From assembly GCA_002310115.1 (NCBI GenBank), contig DBYI01000008.1, positions 12,198 to 22,074 on the forward strand: a stretch of 9,877 nucleotides of DNA, given 5' to 3'. This document shows positions 1 through 6,537 of this stretch, piece by piece. Position numbers and translations under genes: made by a program. This DNA is from Ruminococcus flavefaciens (GTDB taxonomy: Bacteria; Bacillota; Clostridia; Oscillospirales; Ruminococcaceae). How positions within the stretch are numbered: position 1 is the first letter of the stretch; every line of letters begins with the position of its first letter. Below the pieces are notes generated by a model. The model did no database searches. It had not been told where the DNA came from and was given only the letters and a program-made list of their open reading frames with translations.

Positions 1-78
1 GAAACTTTCGATAAGATCAATGTAAAACAGGAGAAACTTAACAGGTATTTAAAAGGACTACTTTTTGCAATAACATAA
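1..78 (+). CDS. C-terminal tail of an unidentified plus-strand gene (possibly a second HsdS)
   Basis: An open frame enters from the left edge and ends at TAA 76-78. The 25 visible residues end in K-Q-E-K-L-N-R-Y-L-K-G-L-L-F-A-I-T. A charged helical stretch followed by Y/K-x-x-K-G-L-L near the C terminus is common at the end of type I specificity subunits, which would fit a second, convergent hsdS beside the minus-strand one. That is inference from a very short piece; it could equally be another coiled-coil protein. The terminator at 80-123 begins two bases after the stop, so the reading frame is probably a real gene end. Confidence 0.35.
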   Translation, partial: ETFDKINVKQEKLNRYLKGLLFAIT

Positions 79-79
79 T

Positions 80-123
80 AAAAATCCGAGAGTCGGCTAT
101 TTTTAGCCGGTTCTCGGATTTTT
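80..123. terminator. bidirectional intrinsic terminator between convergent genes
   Basis: AAAATCCGAGA (81-91) pairs with TCTCGGATTTT (112-122), and CGGCTA (94-99) pairs with TAGCCG (104-109). A 2x2 internal loop separates the two helices, and a TTTT loop caps the hairpin. The A-run on the left and T-run on the right make it work in both directions: for the plus-strand gene ending at 78 and for the minus-strand hsdS remnant. The hsdS remnant's stop codon (122-124) overlaps the T-run, so that stop is not the original hsdS end. Confidence 0.85.
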
Positions 124-1063
124 ATCTTCTGAAACTGTAAAACTCGGGACTACGCAAACTAATAATGAAATCATTAGGCTCAACGTGTTTCCAGTTTCCT
201 ATACCTTGATTAGCAAATACTATTTTAGCGTTTTCAAGCTCCATATACTCCTGTTGTGATATAATACCATGTTTTTGACTGGCAGTTAATTGTACATCAT
301 CTGGCTGTTTTCTGGCATCAGAATTTCCAAAGAGATATTTAGAGGGGATAAGCGACCATTCTGCCGGAACTTCTGATATCCATTCATACCCACTGTCCTT
401 CATCGGTCTGTCGCCCCTTACGCCCTTTGTCACCGCCTGTGTGATGACAGCCTGACGGAGCTTTTTGTATTCCTCGATAAAGCCTTTTGTCTTTTCGATA
501 ACGCTGTCGATAAGTCCGCATTGGCGGTCGAGGTAGGCGATAATTCTTTTTTGCTCTTTTAATTCTGCAACAGGGAGTTGCATATTGCTATACTTATCGG
601 CTCCAATGTTTTGAATTGTTGCCTGCGTAAATATTCTATTTGCCCATTCCCAATATGCACTTGAATTAGTATAATAGTATATCCATTCTGGAAATGTTTT
701 ATTAGTATCTGGACAAGCGGATATAAGATAGCCTGCAAAAGCTGCTTTTCCATAAGTATCCCTATACAAAAATGACTTGCCAACTGTTGCACCGCTTCGT
801 GCAAATAACAGTGTGTTATTTTTTAATATATATCCCTCAGCTTGTTCATCAGTTAATGAAAGCTTTCCTTCATTTTTTAAAGTACCATTTGAATCAATAT
901 CAGTAATTCGTATATATCTATAAAGATTTTCTTCAAAAGGTATGCCCGTTTCAGTTGTACCATATTTCATAGGTTCAGATAATAAATATTTGAGCTTTGA
1001 AACACTCCAACTTTCAGGAATTTCGCCTATCTATTCAATACCGCTGTCTTTCATCTGTCTCAT
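122..1063 (-). pseudogene. hsdS: type I restriction system specificity subunit HsdS, broken by an amber codon and 3' truncation
   Basis: HsdS directs a type I methylase/nuclease complex to its target through two target-recognition domains (TRDs) separated by helical spacers. Here the reading frame starts at ATG 1061-1063 behind a good Shine-Dalgarno (AGGTGAG) and opens M-R-Q-M-K-D-S-G-I-E-stop-I-G-E-I-P-E-S-W. The TAG is at 1031-1033. The gene's second half repeats the motif as M-K-D-S-G-Y-E-W-I-S-E-V-P-A-E-W with TGG at 380-382, so one base change explains the stop. After the stop the frame is open for 302 codons: TRD1, a central helix (E-Q-K-R-I-I-A-Y-L-D-R through K-K-L-R-Q-A-V), then the start of TRD2. 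TRD2 ends at F-I-I-S-L-R-S followed by unrelated P-E-F-Y-S-F-R-R and a stop in the terminator. At about 313 codons it is well short of the usual 400 or more. Re-initiation at ATG 968-970 is possible but would lack the start of TRD1. It is the third gene of the operon, 31 bp after the membrane-protein gene. The family call is firm; non-function is strongly inferred. Confidence 0.9.
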
Positions 1064-1094
1064 GTACTCTCACCTACTCATTTCCGTACCTGCA

Positions 1095-1541
1095 TCAGCC
1101 ATTAGCTTTCCCTTTGATCAGCAGTATACCGACTGTGCCAAAAAACAAAGAGATCGTAGAAAGACAGCCGATGAAAATCGGATTCTGCTCTGTGTCCTGT
1201 TTCAGTACGGCTTTGTCCCGTTCCTCATTACATTTCAGCGATACGGTTTCGCCTTCCTTGTATTCGCCGTAGAGCTGGTTGCGTTTGATCGTATGCAGGC
1301 TGCCGTTCAGCCCTTCATATTGTATGGTAACATTGCTGTGTGGTTCTTTATGATCGTGATCATACTCGTAATAAACATAACTGCTGATGACTGTTCCGTT
1401 CACGGCGACGGTATACTTTTTTGCGTATCCTGCGTTCCGGATGACAGCCCAGATGAGGGCGAGCAGAACGAATACTGCGATCACTACAAGAAAAATGCCT
1501 GTATTGCGCAGTGACTTTTGTTTATCGTAATTCTTTGCCAT
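1095..1541 (-). CDS. small two-helix membrane protein, DUF3592-like
   Basis: A 148-residue protein with a charged N terminus, a hydrophobic helix at about 14-34, a beta-rich segment at about 43-113 (V-T-I-Q-Y-E-G-L-N-G-S-L, then Y-K-E-G-E-T-V-S-L-K-C-N) and a second helix at about 121-142 with a short basic tail. This helix / beta domain / helix layout, with the Y-x-x-G-x-x-V-x-L strand, is that of DUF3592 proteins, whose function is not known. The beta domain is predicted to lie outside the membrane. The ATG follows the hsdM stop codon by two bases, and its Shine-Dalgarno (AAGGGG) lies inside the end of hsdM, so translation is probably coupled. It sits between hsdM and hsdS, which are normally adjacent, so it is either a passenger or an unrecognised accessory of this locus. 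The frame is intact, unlike its two neighbours. Confidence 0.8.
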   Translation of the reverse strand: MAKNYDKQKSLRNTGIFLVVIAVFVLLALIWAVIRNAGYAKKYTVAVNGTVISSYVYYEYDHDHKEPHSNVTIQYEGLNGSLHTIKRNQLYGEYKEGETVSLKCNEERDKAVLKQDTEQNPIFIGCLSTISLFFGTVGILLIKGKANG

Positions 1542-1543
1542 AT

Positions 1544-2455
1544 TCAGTTCCCCTTACCAAACAGCGCGGAAAGGCTCGACTGTATATCAGCCTCAATACC
1601 GCTCAGCCTTGCCATGATATCCTCAACCTTTTCGGGCGCCTGATACTCATAGAAATAGCGCGTCATGGGTATCTCATAGCCAACCTTGCTCTTCTTTTTG
1701 TCTATCCACGCATCGGGAGCGTAAGGCAGTACCTCACGGGCGAAATACTCGTCGATATCCTCCCTCAGCGGTACATTCTCTGTATCACGCTTTGAAGCGT
1801 CCGCAACGGGCTTGCCCTTTTTCAGCACAGGCTGACCGTTCTCATCGACCTCAGGACGTTCAACGACTATCTTGTTATAGCCGAATTCCACGTTGTCGAA
1901 TATCTTGCTGTGGCAGTAAACGCCGTTTTTGTCGCCGTATATCTCATCATTTCTGAACTCGCCGTAAGCCTTCACGATAAGCTCACGGCAGAGGTCGGTA
2001 ACGTCATAGCGCTTGAATCCGATAGACTTCCTGCGCTGTTCTCCGCAGTGAGAAGCGTCGATGAGCTGCACCTTTCCTGCACGGTAGGCAGGCTTGTTCT
2101 TGCTCAGCATCCAGATATATGTGCTGATATCTGTATTCATGAACATATCTGTCGAGAGCTGGATTATAGCGTCCAGCCAGTCGTTTTCAAGTATGTAGCG
2201 GCGAATCTCGGAAGGACCGCTGCCTGCGTCGCCTGAGAACAGCGGTGAGCCGTTCTGTACTATCGCCATTTTACCGTTCTGTGCAAGCTTGGAAAGACCG
2301 TTCAGCACAAAGAGCTGCTGGCCGTCCGATATTTTAGGGAGTCCCTGAGCAAAGCGTCCCAGCTCGCTCTTCTGAGCTTCGGCTTCAACTGCCTTCTGCT
2401 CGCGCTTCCAGTCGATTACGAAGGGCGGATTGGCAATTATCTGGACTTTGGGCAT
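1544..2455 (-). pseudogene. hsdM: HsdM 3' fragment: C-terminal part of the type I N6-adenine methyltransferase
   Basis: This open stretch begins inside the 215-bp insertion and joins hsdM coding sequence at N-P-P-F-V-I-D-W-K-R-E-Q. N-P-P-F is the catalytic motif IV of N6-adenine methyltransferases. Downstream are conserved HsdM stretches: K-I-S-D-G-Q-Q-L-F, G-S-P-L-F-S-G-D-A-G-S-G-P, S-T-D-M-F-M-N-T-D-I-S-T-Y-I-W, and near the end V-G-Y-E-I-P-M-T-R, followed by a C-terminal helix that normally contacts HsdS. The first eight codons (M-P-K-V-Q-I-I-A) come from the inserted element. No good Shine-Dalgarno precedes that ATG, so independent translation is unlikely. True hsdM sequence is 1544-2433. 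The stop at 1544-1546 is two bases before the next gene. Excising 2434-2648 rejoins it in frame with the 5' fragment for a 586-residue protein. Confidence 0.92.
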
Positions 2456-2648
2456 ATATCATACTACAGCTGTTACCTCTATCGCTTTTCAAAATTATAT
2501 CTGAATATATTTGAATATCAAGGCTAAAATACACGCTAAAGCGGCCTTGACATTCAAATATATTCATGATGCTTTACTATTAAGCGATCGATGGCAAGAG
2601 CAACGATGAAAACGTAGAGTACATAGCGATTTATCATCCAGATAATTG
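2434..2648. mobile_element. 215-bp MITE-like insertion with 11-bp terminal inverted repeats, inside hsdM
   Basis: The segment starts CAATTATCTGG (2434-2444) and ends CCAGATAATTG (2638-2648), perfect inverted repeats of each other. Deleting exactly this segment gives hsdM codons for Q-Y-I-I-S-N-P-P-F, the expected sequence around catalytic motif IV, so these are the insertion borders to within a base or two. No target duplication longer than about 1-2 bp can be seen; alternative borders shifted by one or two bases cannot be excluded. It has no convincing gene; short frames through it are continuations of hsdM. Its centre holds a 22-bp inverted repeat (2503-2565). Small size, inverted ends and lack of a transposase suggest a non-autonomous element mobilised in trans; the parent family is not recognised. 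Confidence 0.75.
2503..2565. repeat. long inverted repeat (22-bp arms) in the centre of the insertion
   Basis: Arms 2503-2524 (GAATATATTTGAATATCAAG plus GC) and 2544-2565 are complementary at 21 of 22 positions, with a 19-nt loop that contains a smaller CGCT..AGCG palindrome. In a minus-strand transcript, the direction of hsdM, the single mismatch becomes a G-U pair, so the RNA hairpin would be essentially complete. It has no flanking T-run, so it is not a standard terminator, but it would form a very stable hairpin in hsdM mRNA or a cruciform in DNA. Confidence 0.85.
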
Positions 2649-3519
2649 AGATGATATACTGGAACTGATAGCCGCTGAACTGATCCTCGGATAGAGTATC
2701 TCCGTAACGCATATTGTTGGGATCGCCGCCGCGTATCATCATATCAGCCTTGGCGATAGCAAATGTGGAGGGGTTGAACTCCTGTCCGAAGCAGGTAACG
2801 TTCATTTCGGAGTTAAGGTCGTGGATACGCTCCTCCATGCAGCTGAGCATCTGAGATGTACCCATAGCCATGTCGTATACGGTAACAGTGCCATTGCGTG
2901 AGAAATCAGCTTCAGACAGTAGTATATCGGTCATGAGGTAGATAATGTCACGGCTGGTAAAGTGAGCTCCTGCCTCTTCGCCGAAGGACTCAGAGAAACG
3001 CTTTACGAGGTCCTCGAACATATAGCCGCAGTCAACTGCACTTATCTTGTCAGGACCGAGATAGCCCTTCTGGGAGTTGAATTCTTTTATAACAAGATAA
3101 AGGGTATTGCTATCCACCATACGGCGGATTATAGCATCAAAATCGAACTTGGCAAGTACGTCCTGTATATTTGCGGAGAATCCTGCGAGGTAGTCACGGA
3201 AGTTAGCCTCAATGTTGTCAGGATCAGCGCACAGCAGATCAAATGTGTATTTGCTGGTGTTGTAGAACTGGTAACCTGAAGCCTTGGTGAGGAAGCCGTC
3301 GATAACTGCGAAGTTCTTCTTGCTTTCGTACTCCTTCAGCACTGCATCATGTGTAGGGAGCAAACAGTCGTGAAAACGCTTCACCACTGTCATAGGAAGT
3401 ATAACCAGTCCGTATTCATGCGGCTTGAATGGTCCACGCAGCATATCAGCCACGTTCCATATCATAGACGCCTTTTCAGCAATATTTGTTCCGACCACTG
3501 TAAATCTTTCGTTTGCCAT
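2554..3519 (-). pseudogene. hsdM: HsdM 5' fragment: N-terminal and SAM-binding part of the type I methyltransferase
   Basis: HsdM methylates adenine and, with HsdS, forms the core of a type I system. The start ATG (3517-3519) follows AAAAAGGG with an 8-nt spacer. Residues 1-160 are the helical HsdM N domain. A-G-A-H-F-T-S-R-D-I at 183-192 matches the family's G-x-x-x-T-P-R-x-I region, and Y-D-M-A-M-G-T-S-Q-M-L at 215-225 occupies SAM-binding motif I, though it departs from the D-P-x-x-G-S-G consensus. Homology runs to F-Q-Y-I-I-S at 286-291 and then stops: the next 30 residues (I-I-W-M-I-N-R-Y-V to H-H-E-Y-I) are encoded by the insertion and end at its TGA (2554-2556). The product would keep SAM-binding sequence but lack the catalytic N-P-P-F and the HsdS contact region. 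It is the first gene of the operon; no hsdR is seen. Confidence 0.92.
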
Positions 3520-3556
3520 GTTCTATACCCTTTTTATCAGAATAATACGTATTTCC

Positions 3557-3585
3557 ATTATACCATGCAATTGTTAAATTTTCAA
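3557..3585 (-). promoter_or_regulatory. sigma-A-like promoter for the hsdM operon
   Basis: On the minus strand TTGAAA (3585-3580), a 17-nt spacer and TATAAT (3562-3557) make a near-consensus promoter. The -10 box is 37 nt upstream of the hsdM start, giving a short leader of roughly 30 nt. The promoter is intact although two of the three genes it drives are broken, which suggests decay is recent. Confidence 0.85.
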
Positions 3586-3608
3586 GAAAATGCGACAAAA
3601 AGAATGAC

Positions 3609-3626
3609 TCGGAGCCTATGCTCCGA
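3609..3626. repeat. 7-bp-arm palindrome in the divergent intergenic region
   Basis: TCGGAGC (3609-3615) and GCTCCGA (3620-3626) flank CTAT. It lies just upstream of the hsdM -35 box. No T-run follows in either direction, so it is not a typical terminator. It could be a regulator binding site or a remnant; nothing else supports a role. Confidence 0.5.
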
Positions 3627-3700
3627 CGTACACATTTTGATTGTAAAACACAAGAAATGTATATAATCAGCTTTTGCGATACTCAATGAATGAATCATGA

Positions 3701-3718
3701 TTTTTGTGTTCACAAAAA
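3701..3718. repeat. 8-bp-arm palindrome upstream of the first dockerin gene
   Basis: TTTTTGTG (3701-3708) and CACAAAAA (3711-3718) are separated by TT. The dyad lies about 75 bp upstream of the -35 box of the first dockerin gene and is not repeated upstream of the second one. A binding site for a dimeric regulator is possible. The rest of 3627-3780 is AT-rich and shows no gene. Confidence 0.5.
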
Positions 3719-3779
3719 GTTTACGATTTCAGCCGCACATTTTGCCAGTCTCATATGTTAAATCCTATATAGACTATAG

Positions 3780-4001
3780 TACAATTATCTCTTGCATTCG
3801 GCGAGATATCGTTGTATAATGAAATCAGGCAGTAAAATGCTGCAAATCTGAAGAATGGCAGGTGAATGATATGAAGCTCACAAGACTGACCGCTGCTGTT
3901 ATAGCAGCTGCAACAGCAATCATGCCGCTTACGTTTAATGCCTCTGTACCTATTTCGTATGCAGAGGACACAGGCGCTATTGCTAAACTCCCGGATTGGA
4001 T
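3780..4001 (+). repeat. promoter / leader / signal-peptide repeat, copy 1
   Basis: About 222 bp align without gaps to 6538-6759 (constant offset 2758), with about ten mismatches counted by eye. The block covers the promoter, the 5' leader, the Shine-Dalgarno, the signal peptide and the mature start to L-P-D-W. Identity falls off abruptly after the codons for D-W-I-P. Confidence 0.9.
3786..3820 (+). promoter_or_regulatory. promoter with overlapping dyad operator, first dockerin gene
   Basis: TTGCAT (3792-3797), a 17-nt spacer and TATAAT (3815-3820) form a strong sigma-A-like promoter, 50 nt before the ATG. A dyad TATCTC (3786-3791) / GAGATA (3803-3808) straddles the -35 box, where a repressor would block RNA polymerase. 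The same dyad with the same spacing is present at the second gene, while some bases between the arms differ, which is what selection on the arms would give. Confidence 0.8.
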
Positions 4002-6525
4002 CCCCGACAGCTTTGAAAGTGCTCTTGGATTCAGGAATACATACGGTGCTACTCTTGTAAAGGACGGCCTTGTATGTGTTGTGTTCAAGGAGAGTATGGC
4101 AGGAACGTCAGATGATGAACAGCAGGGAGCGTCACGTTATGAGATCAGGACAACGGAAGGCATGATGAAAGAACTCAAACGTGAAACTTACTGCTCGGAA
4201 AGCTCGGAGACAGGCAGCTGCTATGAGGTGGCAGTATACTATGCTCCAGAGAAGCAGGGTGAGTTTGCTGTGGCACTGACCGACAAGTGGATACAGATAT
4301 GCATAATGCCTGAGGACGGATACGACCCTGTTATGGAGAACAATGCCCTTGCTCAAAAGGCGGGGATCGATCTGGGAGGCGTTAACGCTTCTGCTTTCTA
4401 TTCCTTTGCAGTAGACGAGGATAAGGAGATCACCGAGACAGATATCTACGGCTGGCTTCCCGACTGTGCTGCCGAGTACGAGGCATATAAGGAGAAGAAC
4501 GGAGCTGTATCCGCAAAGGATGATCTCGTTCTGTTCTGTATAGACAAAGCTATCGGTACGGCATACAGCTGGACCTCAGCTGTGGATGAGGATATGTTCA
4601 GGGAACTGTTCCGGTCATCATGTTCCGTGGAAACAGCAAAGGTACTGGACGGAGGCACACAACGCTTTGTTGCTGTTTACAGGGCTCTGAACAGCGGAAA
4701 AGGCATTATCAGATGGGATTTCGCAAGAGGCGCTGACGCAGGCGTTCCCCTTGTTGAAAAGGCTATTGTTGCCGACTGTACCGTTGCGGATAACGGCAAT
4801 AAGTTAACCCTGAGCGATTCGTATCTGAGCGACGCAAGGCTGACATTTTCGTCCTACAGCATTTATTCGGGAGAACTGAAGTATTCCGCAAATGAGATCT
4901 ACGATAAGTATTACGGCTCGGATTCGGCGGTCATAACCTCAAAGGAGGAACTTGACAAGTTCCTTTCGAGATATTTGAATGAGAGCGAAGCAAAGAAGTT
5001 CACGGAGCAGTATTCGGAGCTGTTCTTCGAGAATTATGTGCTGATGCTGAATACCTACCTTGACCCCTACAGGGGACGAGTGTTCAAGCATGGTCTGAGG
5101 GACGTGGTAAAAAAGGACGGTTATCTGGAAATCGACTATACCTCTGTGATAAGCGGAGTGCTCATGAGGACCTCGGATTTTGATATCCTCAGGGTAGAGA
5201 TACCTAAGGAACAGTATGACGGTTCCTATGTTGTCTGGAACGACAATGAGATTCTGGAAAGCGATCTTGTACGTATAAAAGTAGTGGATATAGATACGGG
5301 CAAGACCATAGAGATACCCAATGACGATGTACTCAGCCTGTTCGGCGGCACTGTCAAGTACTGCGAGGGCTCTAATCCCTATTACTGGGATACGGAGCGC
5401 ACAGGCAAGACCGTTCATGATCTTTACATCGATGAAAAGTATCTGCCCGAGGGCTATGAGCTTTATACATGGAACGAGGCTATCATTGATGAATATCCCT
5501 ATAATACCGCGGATATAGTCTTTAACGTACAAAAAAACGGTAGCGGTACTACCTTTATGGACAAGATAGCCACAACGGTTCGTGGCATCAACTATGAAAA
5601 AATGACAGAGAGCGGACCTGCGGTGGTGACATCGGAAGAGGAGCTCCAGGAGATAATGTCCTCCTGGTTTACAAATGAGAGCCTGCAGAGGAAGGTTATG
5701 TCCAAGTACGGCGACGAGTTCTTCAAAGGCAACGTGCTGTTCCTTGACTGGGAAGTTGACTCCACTGGCGGCAGCGGTGTAAGCATCAGGAACATGGAGA
5801 TCTCTGACGGAAATATCTCCGTATACTACATTGAACGCTCTCCCGATTACGGCATATGCAACACTGATTACCTGTGTATCTTACAGGCAACGGTTCCGAA
5901 GAGCAAATACCATGGTGAAAAGGTGGAGTGGAAGTGCCTCGGCGATGTAAACGGAGATAATGTATTCGGCATCGCGGATCTGCTGACCTTGCAGAAATGG
6001 CTGAAGGGCTCTGACGATGTGTCCATGCCCGACTGGACAAGGGCGGATCTTTGCAGGGACGGCAGGATAGATGTATTCGATCTTTGTATGCTGAGAAAGC
6101 AGCTTATCAGCTTCGATAACGGTAATCTGACAAATCCCCGTTCCTATGATTATAAAATGAATGTTGTCGTTCATTACAATGGTTACGGCTATGCAGGAAA
6201 CTGGATCGAAAAAGATGATGAGTATATGGACTTCAGCATTTCCGAGGGCGACAAGTTCACTGAGAAGCAGGAAGGGAAATGGGTGAAGAATGATTCCGAT
6301 GATCTCAATTATATTATTGAAGTCGTAAAGATTACAGATGATGGCATAAGAGTAAAGAAATGCCAGTACGGTGAGACATCATTTGAGATTCTTCCGCTTG
6401 GCAGGGTGCTCAGCCTTGAGAGTATGCACGGCAGTTCTGACAGTGCAAATTATTCCTATGATGTGAGCTTTTCAAGGGAATACCGATATCCTATTTACGG
6501 GATCGATTATGATTACAGACACTAA
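3871..6525 (+). CDS. secreted dockerin-containing protein with tandem N-terminal repeats and two PrcB_C-like domains
   Basis: The 884-residue product starts at ATG 3871, seven bases after AGGTG; a GTG nine bases upstream overlaps that Shine-Dalgarno and is rejected. A signal peptide (1-31, K-L-T-R-L then a hydrophobic core, likely cleaved at S-Y-A / E-D-T) shows secretion. Residues 40-315 are two copies of one repeat: W-I-P-D-S-F-E-S-A-L at 43-52 and W-L-P-D-C-A-A-E-Y-E at 195-204 align without gaps through the following strand (K-D-G-L-V-C / K-D-D-L-V-L). Two further related domains lie at about 352-456 and 583-687, each with (V/I)-T-S-x-E-E-L, an F-F strand and a V-P/I-P-K-x-x-Y-x-G end; the second resembles PrcB_C. 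Between them is a V-D-I-D-T-G beta segment (470-555). A type I dockerin at 691-746 has two Ca-loop repeats (D-V-N-G-D... and D-L-C-R-D-G-R-I-D-V-F-D); Cys replaces the usual Asn/Asp in the second. The C-terminal 135 residues are unrecognised. No catalytic domain is seen. It probably binds a cohesin scaffoldin outside the cell; its task is unknown. Confidence 0.88.
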   Translation: MKLTRLTAAVIAAATAIMPLTFNASVPISYAEDTGAIAKLPDWIPDSFESALGFRNTYGATLVKDGLVCVVFKESMAGTSDDEQQGASRYEIRTTEGMMKELKRETYCSESSETGSCYEVAVYYAPEKQGEFAVALTDKWIQICIMPEDGYDPVMENNALAQKAGIDLGGVNASAFYSFAVDEDKEITETDIYGWLPDCAAEYEAYKEKNGAVSAKDDLVLFCIDKAIGTAYSWTSAVDEDMFRELFRSSCSVETAKVLDGGTQRFVAVYRALNSGKGIIRWDFARGADAGVPLVEKAIVADCTVADNGNKLTLSDSYLSDARLTFSSYSIYSGELKYSANEIYDKYYGSDSAVITSKEELDKFLSRYLNESEAKKFTEQYSELFFENYVLMLNTYLDPYRGRVFKHGLRDVVKKDGYLEIDYTSVISGVLMRTSDFDILRVEIPKEQYDGSYVVWNDNEILESDLVRIKVVDIDTGKTIEIPNDDVLSLFGGTVKYCEGSNPYYWDTERTGKTVHDLYIDEKYLPEGYELYTWNEAIIDEYPYNTADIVFNVQKNGSGTTFMDKIATTVRGINYEKMTESGPAVVTSEEELQEIMSSWFTNESLQRKVMSKYGDEFFKGNVLFLDWEVDSTGGSGVSIRNMEISDGNISVYYIERSPDYGICNTDYLCILQATVPKSKYHGEKVEWKCLGDVNGDNVFGIADLLTLQKWLKGSDDVSMPDWTRADLCRDGRIDVFDLCMLRKQLISFDNGNLTNPRSYDYKMNVVVHYNGYGYAGNWIEKDDEYMDFSISEGDKFTEKQEGKWVKNDSDDLNYIIEVVKITDDGIRVKKCQYGETSFEILPLGRVLSLESMHGSSDSANYSYDVSFSREYRYPIYGIDYDYRH

Positions 6526-6537
6526 GAAACATAGAAA

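Noticed and set aside
215..225. Motif I change in HsdM (Y-D-M-A-M-G-T-S-Q-M-L, residue numbering of the 5' fragment) as an inactivating mutation
   Set aside because: I recall close HsdM relatives with a similar D-M-x-M-G-T-S-Q-M-L form, so it is likely a subfamily trait and not damage.
942..1514. 190-codon plus-strand frame opposite hsdS and the membrane protein gene
   Set aside because: It is antisense to a clear coding frame with known family and start signals; its protein has no recognisable features.
2385..2567. 60-codon minus-strand frame across the insertion
   Set aside because: It has no Shine-Dalgarno or family resemblance and continues into hsdM out of frame, so it is a chance frame.
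2434..2648. Group II intron or intein in hsdM
   Set aside because: It is far too short, contains in-frame stops, and shows no intron domain V or splice-type ends; inverted terminal repeats fit a transposable element better.
3637..3667. Possible plus-strand promoter TTGATT-N19-TATAAT upstream of the first dockerin gene
   Set aside because: Spacing is too long, the region is AT-rich, and a much better promoter lies 150 bp downstream.
3862..3870. GTG at 3862 (and 6620) as start codon of the dockerin genes
   Set aside because: This GTG is part of the Shine-Dalgarno for the ATG seven bases further on; starting at ATG gives a standard signal peptide.
4939..5532. 197-codon minus-strand frame inside the first dockerin gene
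   Set aside because: Antisense shadow of a gene with signal peptide, repeats and dockerin.
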